NCBI GenBank assembly: GCA_020354665.1
Contig: CP070653.1
Location: forward strand, 1,246,620 to 1,279,982
Length of the DNA: 33,363 nt
Direction: 5' to 3'
Source of the DNA: Burkholderiales bacterium
GTDB taxonomy: Bacteria > Pseudomonadota > Gammaproteobacteria > Burkholderiales > Burkholderiaceae_C
In this document: one piece after another, positions 8,526 through 16,744 of the stretch
How the letters are laid out: each line of letters opens with the position of its first letter
Position numbering within the stretch: the first letter of the stretch is position 1
Program-made: the position numbers and the translations under genes
The notes under the pieces: model-generated
What the model was told of the DNA's origin: nothing
Databases searched by the model: none
The model's input: the letters and a program-made list of their open reading frames with translations, nothing else

Positions 8526-10384
8526 GCGCGTCGCGAGGGGCGGGTACGACGCGGCGCCCCGCGGGGCGTTCCCAGGATGTTGACCAAGCGATGAAAGTCT
8601 CGACTGCCTTCCGACCCGACACGGCGCCGCACGGCAAGCTGCAGTGGCAGCAGCTGGTCAAGTGGTTGCTCGAGGACGGGCAAATCACAGCGGAGGATCA
8701 CCGCCGCATCGAGCAGCGCTTCGCGGCCGGGGCGAGCAGCCAGCATCCGCTGGTGCGGCTCGGCGGCGCGGGGCTCGCGCGCGCGAGCGATGGCAGGACG
8801 CTCGATGCCGAGGCGCTCACCGAGTGGCTCGCCGGGCGTGCGAAGCTGCCTTACTTGCGAATCGATCCGCTGAAGGTCGACGTCGGCCGCGTGGCCGACT
8901 TCATGTCGATCACGTACGCCGAGGCGCACCGGGTGCTTCCGGTGCAGTTCGCGCTGAACGAGATCACGGTCGCCACCTGCGAGCCCTTCGACACCGAGTG
9001 GGTTGCCGAGATCGAGGCGCATGCGCGCAAGACAGTGCGGCTGGTGGTCGCCAGTCCGCTGGAGCTGCAGCGTTACACGACCGAGTTCTTCACGCTCGCG
9101 AAGTCGGTGCGCGCCGCGCAGAAACAGGGCGAGACCGGCGCGATCGCGAGTTTCGAGCAGCTCGTTGAGCTCGGCAAGGCCAAGGGGACGCTCGACGCCA
9201 ACGACCAGGGCGTCGTGCAGGTCGTCGACTGGCTGTGGCAGTACGCGTTCGACCAGCGCGCGAGCGACATCCACCTCGAGCCGCGGCGCGAGATGGGTGC
9301 GATCCGCTTCCGCATCGACGGTGTGCTGCACACCGTTTACCAGCTGCCGCCGACGGTGATGAACGCGATGACCTCGCGCATCAAGCTGCTCGGCCGCATG
9401 GACGTGGTCGAAAAGCGTCGGCCGCAGGACGGGCGCATCAAGGTGCGCAATCCGCGGGGTGACGAGGTCGAGATGCGGCTGTCGACGCTGCCGACCGCAT
9501 TCGGCGAGAAGCTGGTGATGCGCATCTTCGATCCCGAAACCACCGTCAAGGACGTGTCCGGCCTCGGCTTTGCCTCCCACGACGCCGAGCGCTGGAGCAC
9601 GCTGGTTGCACAGCCGCACGGCATCATCCTCGTCACCGGGCCCACTGGCAGCGGCAAGACGACGACGCTGTACTCGACGTTGAAGAAACTCGCGACCGAC
9701 GAGGTCAACGTCTGCACCGTCGAAGACCCGATCGAGATGATCGAGCCGTCGTTCAACCAGACGCAGGTGCAGCAGGCCCTCGATCTGGGCTTTGCCGACG
9801 GCCTGCGCGCGCTGATGCGGCAGGACCCCGACATCATCATGGTGGGCGAGATCCGCGATCTCGAAACGGCCGAGATGGCGATCCAGGCCGCGCTGACCGG
9901 CCACCTCGTGTTCAGCACGCTGCACACCAACGACTCGCCGTCGGCCATCACGCGGCTGACCGACCTCGGCGTGCCGGCATACCTGATCTCTGCCACCGTG
10001 ATCGGCGTGCTCGCGCAGCGGCTGGTGCGTATGCTGTGCCCGGCATGCAAGCAGCGCGACGACTCGGTGGATGCCGAGCACCTGCAGGAGCTGGTCAAGC
10101 CTTGGCGGCTCAGCGGTGCGGTCAAGGCGTACAAGCCGGTGGGCTGTCTCGACTGCCGCATGACCGGTTACCGTGGCCGCGCCGGGCTGTTCGAATTGCT
10201 GCTGATCAACGAACCGATCAAGGCGGCGCTGCATCCCACGCCGGACCTGCGCGCACTGCGCCGGCACGCAATCAAGGAAGGGCTGCGCCCCCTGCGCATG
10301 GCCGGCATGATGAAGGTGGCCGAGGGCGTGACGACGATCGACGAGGTCTTGCGCTGCACCCCGGCGTGGGCCGAGGGCATGTAG
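8522..10384 (+). CDS. GspE/PulE/PilB-family secretion or pilus ATPase
   Basis: A 620-residue cytoplasmic hexameric ATPase of the type II secretion/type IV pilus family. An N-terminal GspE-N-like domain (residues about 70-200) is followed by the ATPase core with Walker A GPTGSGKT near residue 373, an Asp box, Walker B DPDIIMVGEIRD near 435 and the His box LVFSTLHTNDSP. A tetracysteine zinc site follows (CPAC near 504 and CLDC near 542), as in GspE. Start 8522 has GGGAG five bases upstream and overlaps the previous stop; ATG 8591 is an alternative that drops 23 low-complexity residues. No other secretion gene is present, so its partners lie elsewhere. Confidence 0.92.
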   Translation: MSASRGAGTTRRPAGRSQDVDQAMKVSTAFRPDTAPHGKLQWQQLVKWLLEDGQITAEDHRRIEQRFAAGASSQHPLVRLGGAGLARASDGRTLDAEALTEWLAGRAKLPYLRIDPLKVDVGRVADFMSITYAEAHRVLPVQFALNEITVATCEPFDTEWVAEIEAHARKTVRLVVASPLELQRYTTEFFTLAKSVRAAQKQGETGAIASFEQLVELGKAKGTLDANDQGVVQVVDWLWQYAFDQRASDIHLEPRREMGAIRFRIDGVLHTVYQLPPTVMNAMTSRIKLLGRMDVVEKRRPQDGRIKVRNPRGDEVEMRLSTLPTAFGEKLVMRIFDPETTVKDVSGLGFASHDAERWSTLVAQPHGIILVTGPTGSGKTTTLYSTLKKLATDEVNVCTVEDPIEMIEPSFNQTQVQQALDLGFADGLRALMRQDPDIIMVGEIRDLETAEMAIQAALTGHLVFSTLHTNDSPSAITRLTDLGVPAYLISATVIGVLAQRLVRMLCPACKQRDDSVDAEHLQELVKPWRLSGAVKAYKPVGCLDCRMTGYRGRAGLFELLLINEPIKAALHPTPDLRALRRHAIKEGLRPLRMAGMMKVAEGVTTIDEVLRCTPAWAEGM

Positions 10385-10402
10385 GCCGGCCGCACGGCCG
10401 GC
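10385..10402 (+). terminator. Hairpin directly after the GspE-type ATPase gene
   Basis: A perfect 7-bp stem (GCCGGCC / GGCCGGC) with loop GCAC starts on the base after the TAG stop. There is no following T-run, so it is at best a weak or Rho-assisted terminator or an mRNA 3' stabiliser. It closes the long overlapping gene run that starts at the MFS gene. Confidence 0.4.
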
Positions 10403-10447
10403 GCGCCTGCGGGCAAACCGCACCTGCGATGCGCGCAGGGGCGTCCC

Positions 10448-10453
10448 TAGAAT
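10448..10453 (+). promoter_or_regulatory. Candidate -10 element before tctBA
   Basis: TAGAAT matches the sigma-70 -10 consensus at five of six bases, 40 bases before the tctB start. No good -35 hexamer lies at 16-18 bases, so this is only a candidate; it would start tctB-tctA transcription after the hairpin at 10385. Confidence 0.35.
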
Positions 10454-10493
10454 CGGTGGACCACGCGATGCACGGACACCGAGGAGGCGGCAC

Positions 10494-10955
10494 GTGAAGA
10501 TCAAGAGCCACCGCGACTTCTGGGCGGGTTTGATGTTCATCGTCATCGGGCTGGCCTTTGCCTGGGGCGCGACCTACTACAGGTTCGGCGAATCGGCGCG
10601 GCCCGGGCCGGGCTATTTCCCGCTCGGGCTGGGCATCCTGCTGGCGGTTCTCGGCACGATCGTGCTGTTCAAGGCGATGACGATCGAGACCGACGGCGGC
10701 GAGCCGGTCGGCCGCATCGCCTGGCGGCCGCTGCTGATCGTGCTCGGCGCGCTCGCGCTGTTCGCCTTTCTGCTGCCACGGGTGGGCCTGGTGATCTCGC
10801 TGCCGATCCTGGTCGTCACGTCGGCGCTCGCGGGCAAGGAGTTCCATATCGGCGAGGCGCTGGCCGATGCCGCGGTGCTCACGCTCGGCAGCTGGCTCGT
10901 CTTCATCAAGGGGCTGGGTCTGACGATCCCGGTGTGGCCGCCGCTCGTCGGCTGA
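10494..10955 (+). CDS. tctB: Tripartite tricarboxylate transporter small permease TctB
   Basis: A 153-residue membrane protein with four hydrophobic segments, matching TctB, the small permease of the tripartite tricarboxylate transporter. The N-terminus (SHRDFWAGLMFIVIGLAFAWGA, helix 1) and the YRFGESARPGPGYFPLGLG loop are typical of the family, whose members take up citrate and other carboxylates with TctA and a periplasmic Bug-type binding protein. The start is GTG, set by GAGGAGG at 10481-10487. It is followed after ten bases by tctA. No tctC lies on either side, which is unusual because the binding-protein gene is often adjacent. Confidence 0.88.
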   Translation: MKIKSHRDFWAGLMFIVIGLAFAWGATYYRFGESARPGPGYFPLGLGILLAVLGTIVLFKAMTIETDGGEPVGRIAWRPLLIVLGALALFAFLLPRVGLVISLPILVVTSALAGKEFHIGEALADAAVLTLGSWLVFIKGLGLTIPVWPPLVG

Positions 10956-10965
10956 GGCTCTGTCG

Positions 10966-12474
10966 GTGGACCTGTTCGCCAACCTGTCGCTGGGCTTCCA
11001 GACGGCACTGTCGCTGCAGAACCTCGCCTACGCGTTGTTCGGCACCGTCCTGGGCACGCTGATCGGTGTGCTGCCGGGCCTCGGGCCGGTGGCAACGATC
11101 GCGATGCTGCTGCCGTCGATCTACGCGTTGGATGCGACGGCGGCGCTGATCATGCTGGCCGGCATCTACTACGGCGCGCAGTACGGCGGTTCGACGACTG
11201 CGATTCTGATCAACGTGCCGGGCGAGGCATCGTCGGTGGTCACCGTGATCGACGGCTACCAGATGGCGCGCCAGGGGCGCGCCGGTCCGGCGCTGGCGGC
11301 CGCTGGCCTGGGCTCGTTCTTCGCGGGCTGCGTCGGCACGGTCGTGATTGCGGCCTTCGCGCCGCCACTGACCGAGCTCGCGTTCAAGTTCGGTCCGGCT
11401 GAATACTTCTCGTTGATGGTGCTGGGATTGATCGGCGCGGCCGTGCTGGCCTCGGGGTCGTTGATCAAGGCGATCGCGATGATCGTCCTTGGGCTGTTGC
11501 TCGGGCAGGTCAACACGGACGTGATCTCGGGTGTGCCGCGCTACAGCTTCGACATTCCAGAACTCACGGACGGCATCGGCTTCATCGCGATCGCCATGGG
11601 CGTGTTCGGCATCGGCGAGGTGATCATGAACCTGGGCCGCCCGCCTGAGCACCGGGAGGTGTTCACCAAGAATGTGAAGGGCTTGTGGCCGACGCGCGAG
11701 GACTTCCGCCGCGCGTGGCCCGCCGTGCTGCGCGGCACCGGACTGGGATCGCTGCTCGGTGTGTTGCCCGGCGGCGGTGCGTTGCTGTCGAGCTTCGCGT
11801 CGTACGCCGTCGAAAAACGCCTCGCCGGCCCGAGCGGGCGCTTCGGCCGAGGCGACATCCGCGGCGTGGCCGGACCGGAATCGGCCAACAACGCGGGCGC
11901 GCAGACCTCGTTCATCCCGATGCTGACGCTGGGCATTCCGCCCAACGCCGTGATGGCGCTGATGGTCGGTGCGATGACGATCAAGGGCATTCAGCCCGGA
12001 CCGCAGGTGATGACAAGCAATCCGCAGCTGTTCTGGGGCCTGATCGCGTCGATGTGGGTCGGGAATCTGATGCTCGTCATCCTCAACCTGCCGCTGATCG
12101 GTATCTGGATCAAGGTGCTGACGGTGCCCTACCGCCTTCTCTTCCCCGCGATCCTCGTGTTCTGCGGGATCGGCCTGTACACGACGAACAACAACAGCTG
12201 GGACGTTTACATGGGCGTTCTGTTCGGGCTGATCGGCTACGTGTTCTTCAAGCTGCAGTGCGAACCCGCGCCCCTCATCCTGGGCTTCATCCTCGGGCCG
12301 ATGATGGAGGAGAACCTGCGCCGCGCGCTGCTGCTGTCGCGTGGCGACTGGAGCACGTTCGTCGCGCGTCCGGTCTCGGCGGGGCTGCTGATTGCGGCGG
12401 CGCTGATGGTGATCGCGGTCCTGCTGCCGGCGCTGCGCAAGAAACGCGCCGTCACGTTCAAGAAAGAGCTCTGA
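10966..12474 (+). CDS. tctA: Tripartite tricarboxylate transporter large permease TctA
   Basis: A 502-residue polytopic membrane protein matching TctA. The family hallmark repeats are visible: GTLIGVLPGLGPVATIAMLLP near residue 30, YYGAQYGGSTTAILINVPGE near 67 and, in the second half, SLLGVLPGGGALLSSF and GPESANNAGAQTSFIPMLTLGIP near 306. Start is GTG ten bases after tctB, so the two are co-transcribed. Together they form the membrane part of a sodium- or proton-driven carboxylate importer whose substrate is set by an unlinked Bug-type receptor. The aldehyde dehydrogenase downstream hints at a sugar-acid-type substrate, which is inference only. Confidence 0.93.
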   Translation: MDLFANLSLGFQTALSLQNLAYALFGTVLGTLIGVLPGLGPVATIAMLLPSIYALDATAALIMLAGIYYGAQYGGSTTAILINVPGEASSVVTVIDGYQMARQGRAGPALAAAGLGSFFAGCVGTVVIAAFAPPLTELAFKFGPAEYFSLMVLGLIGAAVLASGSLIKAIAMIVLGLLLGQVNTDVISGVPRYSFDIPELTDGIGFIAIAMGVFGIGEVIMNLGRPPEHREVFTKNVKGLWPTREDFRRAWPAVLRGTGLGSLLGVLPGGGALLSSFASYAVEKRLAGPSGRFGRGDIRGVAGPESANNAGAQTSFIPMLTLGIPPNAVMALMVGAMTIKGIQPGPQVMTSNPQLFWGLIASMWVGNLMLVILNLPLIGIWIKVLTVPYRLLFPAILVFCGIGLYTTNNNSWDVYMGVLFGLIGYVFFKLQCEPAPLILGFILGPMMEENLRRALLLSRGDWSTFVARPVSAGLLIAAALMVIAVLLPALRKKRAVTFKKEL

Positions 12475-12787
12475 TTGGCGATCCCGACCGACGTCGCTGC
12501 TCGACCGTCGGCGAGTTGGCGCTGGTGTGTTGCAGAGTTGTCGTCGGGCGTTTGGTGGGCCCGACTAAGCCCCGCGATCTGATCGAGCGCGTGCCGGTCG
12601 TTTGGTCTGGCCACGTCGCGGCCGCTCAGTGGCACGATGCGGTCTTGCGATGAGCGCACGGACCGCGGTCTTCCTTGGCAGGCCGGCTGCCCCGCACCGG
12701 ATCGCTCAAAGCATGCGATCGGGATCAGGGCGGGCGGGGCGATGTCGACCCTGCTGCCCGCGGCCACCACATGAGATGGGAGTGAAG
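12475..12787 (+). other. 313-base gap between tctA and the aldehyde dehydrogenase gene
   Basis: No convincing gene or RNA. A small 6-bp hairpin (CCGACG at 12488-12493 with CGTCGG at 12506-12511) sits 13 bases after the tctA stop and may weakly terminate. The aldehyde dehydrogenase frame stays open back to 12602 but lacks family similarity there. No clear sigma-70 promoter was found. Confidence 0.5.
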
Positions 12788-14218
12788 ATGACACTGCGAG
12801 ACCAGACCCCTGCCGAGATCGACGCCGCCGTGGCCGCTGCGCACGCCGCGAGCAACGCCTGGGCCGCCTCCGACGCAGTCGCCCGCGCGGCGCTGCTTCG
12901 CGGGCTGGCCGACGCGCTCGAGGGCGCGCGCGAGAGGCTCGTGCCGCTGGCCGACCGCGAGACCTCGCTCGGCCCGGCCCGGCTGAACGGCGAGCTCGAC
13001 CGCACCGCGTTCCAGCTGCGTGGCTTCGCCACTCGCGTCGAAGCAGGTGATGCCTTTGCCTGGATCGACGATCCGGCCGTGGCCGGTGCGCCGCCCGTCG
13101 GGCACCCGCACCTGGCGCGCGTGCGCATGCCGCTGGGACCGGTCGCGATGTTCGCGGCAAGCAACTTCCCGTTTGCGTTCTCGGTGCTGGGCGGCGACAC
13201 CGCCTCGGCGCTGGCGGCTGGCTGCCCGGTCGTCGTGAAGGCGCACCCCGGGCATCCCGCGCTCTCGCATGCGGTGGCGGCGCTCGCGCGCGACGTCGTG
13301 GCGGCGCAGGGCGTGCCGACCGGCGTGTTCGGCATGGTCGAGGGAGCCGGCGTCGAGGTCGGGGTGCACTTGGTGCAGCATCCCGACATTGCAGCGGTCG
13401 CGTTCACCGGCTCGTTCAAAGGGGGTGCTGCCTTGCAGGCGGTGGCCAACGCGCGTCCGCGCCCGATCCCGTTCTTCGGCGAGCAGGGTTCGATCAACCC
13501 GGTGGTGGCGCTGCCGTCGGCGCTGGGGGCACGCGGTGCGGAACTGGCCGCCATGCTGGCCGGCTCGATTTCGCTGGGCTGCGGGCAGTTCTGTACCAGC
13601 CCGGGCATCGTGCTGCTGTTCGACCACCCCGCTTCCGACGCCTTCACCGACGCGCTGGCCCGGGCCTTGGGTGCACAGCAGCCGCACGCGATGCTGACAC
13701 CAGGCATGCGGCGCAACTTCGACGCGGGCGTTGCGCGCCTCGCGGCGACCGAAGGCGTTCGCGCGTTGCTGCCGGCCGAGGCGGGCGCAGGGCCGGCGCC
13801 GCGGCCCTTTCTGGGCCAGATCGACGCGCCGGCCTTCGCAGCCCATCCGGCGCTGCACGAGGAGGTGTTCGGCCCGGCCGCGCTGATCGTGCGTGCTGCC
13901 TCCGTGGATGAGGCGGTCGATGCGCTGCACGCGATCGGCGGCAGCCTGACGGTCACGCTGTGGGGGGCCGAGGACGACCGCGCCGACACGCATCGCCTGG
14001 TGCGCGCGGCGATGCGCACCGCCGGGCGTGTGCTGTTCAGCGGCGTGCCCACCGGCGTGGCGGTGACGGCGGCACAGCAGCACGGCGGCCCGTGGCCGTC
14101 GTCGACGCGGCCCGAGAGCACCTCGGTCGGCTGGGCCGCGCTGGACCGCTTCCTGCGCCCGGTGGCGCTGCAGGACGCGCCGGCCTGGCTGCTTGCGCAG
14201 CAGGGGCGGCCGTGCTGA
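12788..14218 (+). CDS. Aldehyde dehydrogenase (NADP+), alpha-ketoglutarate-semialdehyde dehydrogenase type
   Basis: A 476-residue NAD(P)-dependent aldehyde dehydrogenase of the type that oxidises 2,5-dioxovalerate to 2-oxoglutarate at the end of pentonate, hexarate and hydroxyproline breakdown. Family landmarks: RTAFQLRGFA, LGPVAMFAASNFPFAFSVLGG near residue 125, AAGCPVVVKAHPGHP, FTGSFKGG, the catalytic Glu in FFGEQGSINP near 235 and the catalytic Cys in GCGQFCTSPG near 264. Start ATG 12788 has GGGAG five bases upstream; ATG 12776 adds four residues. Both leave the protein some 30-40 residues shorter at the N-terminus than relatives, which normally begin with an IGG/NPATGE segment. Substrate is inferred from family only. 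Confidence 0.85.
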   Translation: MTLRDQTPAEIDAAVAAAHAASNAWAASDAVARAALLRGLADALEGARERLVPLADRETSLGPARLNGELDRTAFQLRGFATRVEAGDAFAWIDDPAVAGAPPVGHPHLARVRMPLGPVAMFAASNFPFAFSVLGGDTASALAAGCPVVVKAHPGHPALSHAVAALARDVVAAQGVPTGVFGMVEGAGVEVGVHLVQHPDIAAVAFTGSFKGGAALQAVANARPRPIPFFGEQGSINPVVALPSALGARGAELAAMLAGSISLGCGQFCTSPGIVLLFDHPASDAFTDALARALGAQQPHAMLTPGMRRNFDAGVARLAATEGVRALLPAEAGAGPAPRPFLGQIDAPAFAAHPALHEEVFGPAALIVRAASVDEAVDALHAIGGSLTVTLWGAEDDRADTHRLVRAAMRTAGRVLFSGVPTGVAVTAAQQHGGPWPSSTRPESTSVGWAALDRFLRPVALQDAPAWLLAQQGRPC

Positions 14219-14318
14219 TCCATTCACCCCCGAGTGCAGTTGCGTCGGGCAGACGGACGTGATGCCGCAGTCGAGGAACGGCCGGCCGTTACGGCGACGG
14301 CGCACGGCGCCATCGCTA

Positions 14319-14347
14319 TTGTAGAAAATTGGCGGGTCTGTTAAATT
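14319..14347 (+). promoter_or_regulatory. Candidate sigma-70 promoter of the tetR gene
   Basis: In an AT-rich island within GC-rich DNA, TTGTAG (14319-14324, 3/6 to -35) and TAAATT (14342-14347, 4/6 to -10) are separated by 17 bases. The match is modest; base composition and position before the tetR start support it. Confidence 0.35.
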
Positions 14348-14351
14348 ATGC

Positions 14352-14365
14352 TGACGGATCCGACA
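14352..14365. promoter_or_regulatory. Palindromic operator candidate before tetR
   Basis: TGACGGATCCGACA is a 14-base near-palindrome (one mismatched pair) placed just after the candidate -10 and 19 bases before the tetR ATG. Size, symmetry and position suit an autoregulatory TetR-family operator. A looser inverted pair (GAAAATTG at 14324, CAATTTCC at 14364) surrounds it. Confidence 0.35.
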
Positions 14366-14384
14366 ATTTCCCGCACGTTGAACC

Positions 14385-15056
14385 ATGCTGCAGCTGGCGA
14401 CGAGCCGAACCAAGGCGATGCGCAAGCCCAAGGCGCCGGAGGCGAACCGGGCGCGCATCCTGGCAGCGGCCACCGCCGAATTCGCCGCGAGGGGCTACGA
14501 CGGTGCCAGCATGGATGCCATCGCGGCGCGCACCCGGACCACGCGCGCGTTGATCAACTATTACTTTGGCAGCAAGGAGCGGCTCTACCAGGCGGTTCTC
14601 GAGCGGGTCTACGCGGAGATCCGCGAGGCTGAGGAAGGGCTGGAACTCGACCACCTGTCGCCGCTCGAGGCGATGCGCCGGATCGTCGAGTTCACATACG
14701 ACTACTACGTCGGCCACGAATACTTCGTGCGCATCGTGGTGGCCGAGAACCAGGCCAGGGGCCGGCACCTGAAGCGCTCGCCGACCTTGCGTACGCTCAA
14801 CCGCCCGATCGTCGATCGGCTCGCTGCAGTCATCGCGCGGGGCCAGTCGGAAGGGACGCTCCGGCGCGACGTTGACCCGGTCTCCGTCCATATGGCGATC
14901 GCCGCCTTGGGCATGTTCAACGTGACCAATCAATTCACCTTCGGCGCGCTGTTTCAGCAGGACATGGGCGCAAAGGGAGACGTCGCCGGCCGTCGCGGTA
15001 TCGTGGCCGACATCATCTTGAGCTGGCTCGTCACCGCGGGCGTGTCGGCCCGCTAA
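14385..15056 (+). CDS. TetR family transcriptional regulator
   Basis: A 223-residue regulator. The N-terminal TetR DNA-binding domain is clear: NRARILAAATAEFAARGYDG (residues about 24-43), then the helix-turn-helix ASMDAIAARTRTTRALINYYFGSKERLY with the conserved YYF/FGSKE segment. The C-terminal ligand domain (from about residue 90) resembles RutR/YcdC-type regulators in beginning EFTYDYYVGHEYFVRIVVAEN. ATG 14385 is the first start; ATG 14418 (MRKPK) is an alternative closer to the usual N-terminus. The dctP gene follows after 25 bases, so the regulator probably leads and controls the TRAP transporter operon, with the imported substrate or its product as ligand (inference). Confidence 0.92.
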   Translation: MLQLATSRTKAMRKPKAPEANRARILAAATAEFAARGYDGASMDAIAARTRTTRALINYYFGSKERLYQAVLERVYAEIREAEEGLELDHLSPLEAMRRIVEFTYDYYVGHEYFVRIVVAENQARGRHLKRSPTLRTLNRPIVDRLAAVIARGQSEGTLRRDVDPVSVHMAIAALGMFNVTNQFTFGALFQQDMGAKGDVAGRRGIVADIILSWLVTAGVSAR

Positions 15057-15081
15057 CACCTACTTGATTGAGGAGTGAACC

Positions 15082-16071
15082 ATGGAATCGAAGATCGATC
15101 GCCGCAAGCTTCTGATCTCTGGCGCTGCGCTCGCCGCGACGCAGGGCTTCCCTGCCTGGGCGCAGGACAAGCCCACGCTGCGCTTTGCCGCCGTGTTCTC
15201 GGACAAGGACATCCGCGCCGACATGATGCGGATGCTGGCCAAGGACGTCGAGGGCGACTTCAAGATCGAGCCATTTCTCGGCGGGACGCTGTTCAAGCAG
15301 GGCACCGAACTGGTGGCATTGCAGCGCGACAACCTCGAGATGGGCAACGTCGCGCCGCAGGAGATCAGCAAACAGATGCCCTCGTGGTCGGTGCTGACGT
15401 CCGCCTACACCTTCCGTGACGCCAACCACGTGCTCTCGTTCTTCTCGAGCGATCTCGGCGTGCAGATGAAGAAGCAGGCCGAGGACCAGCTCAAGATCAA
15501 GATCCTCGGTCCGACGTTCTACGGCACCCGTCAGGTGGGGCTGCGGATCAAGAAGAAGGTCAACACGCCTGCCGACATGGCGGGGGTCAAGCTGCGCATG
15601 CCGCCGGGCGACGCCTGGCAGCTGTTGGGTCGTTCGCTCGGCGCCAACCCGACGCCGATGGCCTATGCCGAGACCTACACCGGCCTGCAGACCGGGGCCA
15701 TCGATGGCCAGGACAACCCACTGCCGAACGTGCAGAACATGAAGTTCTACGAGGTGATGTCGCAGATCGTGCTGACTTCGCATCTCGTGGCCTTCGACGT
15801 GCTGTCGATGAACCTGAAGTCCTGGGACGCAATGGGCCCGGCCAAGCAGAAGACATTCCAGGCAGCCGTCGACAAGGCCCTTGCGTGGAGCGTGCAGCAG
15901 CACCTGAGCCGCGAGACGGAGCTCGCCGAGGGCTTCAAGAAGCAGGGGCTCGACATCTACGCCCCTGACATCGCCGCGTTCCGCGCTCACGCGCAGAAGG
16001 TCTACCTCGCCTCGGACGAGGCGAAGTCCTGGGCGCCGGGGATCCTGGACAAGATCCTGGCCGTCAAGTAG
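15082..16071 (+). CDS. dctP: TRAP transporter periplasmic substrate-binding protein, DctP family
   Basis: A 329-residue periplasmic binding protein. The N-terminus has a twin-arginine-like export signal (DRRKLLISGAALAA, probable cleavage after AWA at residue 28). The mature part shows DctP-family landmarks: LRFAAVFSDKDIRADMM, FKIEPFLGGTLFKQGTELVALQRDN, RQVGLRIKKKVNTPADMAGVKLRMPPGDAW (the ligand-carboxylate-binding Arg lies in KLRMP) and GAIDGQDNPLPNV. It captures an organic acid for the DctQM permeases downstream. AGGAG sits six bases before ATG. It is the only binding-protein gene for two permease pairs. The ligand cannot be predicted. Confidence 0.93.
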   Translation: MESKIDRRKLLISGAALAATQGFPAWAQDKPTLRFAAVFSDKDIRADMMRMLAKDVEGDFKIEPFLGGTLFKQGTELVALQRDNLEMGNVAPQEISKQMPSWSVLTSAYTFRDANHVLSFFSSDLGVQMKKQAEDQLKIKILGPTFYGTRQVGLRIKKKVNTPADMAGVKLRMPPGDAWQLLGRSLGANPTPMAYAETYTGLQTGAIDGQDNPLPNVQNMKFYEVMSQIVLTSHLVAFDVLSMNLKSWDAMGPAKQKTFQAAVDKALAWSVQQHLSRETELAEGFKKQGLDIYAPDIAAFRAHAQKVYLASDEAKSWAPGILDKILAVK

Positions 16072-16095
16072 GCGCCAAGCTCCACTCGGCGGGAC

Positions 16096-16164
16096 CGGCG
16101 GCAGCCAGGCCCGCCGCCGCAGCCGGGTTGGCATTTTTTACGGCGGCCGTCCGCGCGACGGCCG
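16096..16164 (+). terminator. Paired hairpins with a T6 run between dctP and dctQ
   Basis: CGGCGGC (16096-16102) pairs with GCCGCCG (16113-16119). A T6 run follows at 16134-16139, 14 bases later, and a second strong stem-loop (CGGCCGTC at 16144-16151, GACGGCCG at 16157-16164) comes after it. This resembles a partial terminator or stabilising element that raises binding-protein mRNA relative to permease mRNA. The T-run is too far from the first stem for a textbook intrinsic terminator. Confidence 0.45.
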
Positions 16165-16225
16165 TTCGTCTGCTTAGGATCGCGCGCGGTGTGGCGCCCA
16201 CGTCCGCGGTGGGGGAGGGGGACGT

Positions 16226-16744
16226 ATGCATCCGGCCCTGCGCAAGGTCGTCGACTGGATTCGCACGTGCGCCGAGATCGCCGTCTCGGCTCTGCTGGCG
16301 GTGATGTTCGTCGCCTTCATCGTCCAGATCGTCTTCCGGTACTTCTTCAACTTCCCGGTCGGTTGGTCCTCCGAGCTGTCGGTCATTGCCTGGCTCTACA
16401 TGGTCCTGCTCGGCTCGGCGTTCTGGCTGCGCGAGGGCGAGGAGATCCGCTTTGACCTGCTGGAGGGCGCGAGCCGTCCCGCGGTGCGCAGGGTCATCGG
16501 CGTCCTGGTCGCCGTCGGCGCGGTTGTGCTGTTCGCGATGTCGTTGCCGGCCACGATCAAGTACGTGACCTTCATGAGGGTCGAGAGCTCTTCATACCTC
16601 AAGATCCGGCTCGACTTCCTGTACTCGATCTACGTCGTGTTCGCGGTGGCGCTGATCGTTCGCTACGCGTGGGCGGCGTGGGCGGCACTGCGTGGTGACG
16701 CCGCGCAGGACGTGGATGTCACGCAGAAGGGGTACGGTCTGTGA
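16226..16744 (+). CDS. dctQ: TRAP transporter small permease DctQ (first copy)
   Basis: A 172-residue protein with four membrane helices, the DctQ component of a TRAP importer. Family landmarks: VQIVFRYFFNFPVGWSSELS near residue 30, LGSAFWLREGEEIRFDLL near 60 and the C-terminal helix LYSIYVVFAVALIVRYAW. Its GTGA overlap with dctM (16741-16744) shows coupled translation. It is clearly homologous to the second DctQ at 18223; both share the pattern SLPAT-KYV-FM-VE-SSYL-IRLD-LYSIYVVF, which I take as a tandem duplication. Substrate is set by DctP. Confidence 0.92.
   Translation: MHPALRKVVDWIRTCAEIAVSALLAVMFVAFIVQIVFRYFFNFPVGWSSELSVIAWLYMVLLGSAFWLREGEEIRFDLLEGASRPAVRRVIGVLVAVGAVVLFAMSLPATIKYVTFMRVESSSYLKIRLDFLYSIYVVFAVALIVRYAWAAWAALRGDAAQDVDVTQKGYGL

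Noticed and set aside
8213-10546. Open frame of 777 codons on the minus strand
   Set aside because: Antisense to the GspE-type ATPase; no domain and composition typical of a shadow frame.
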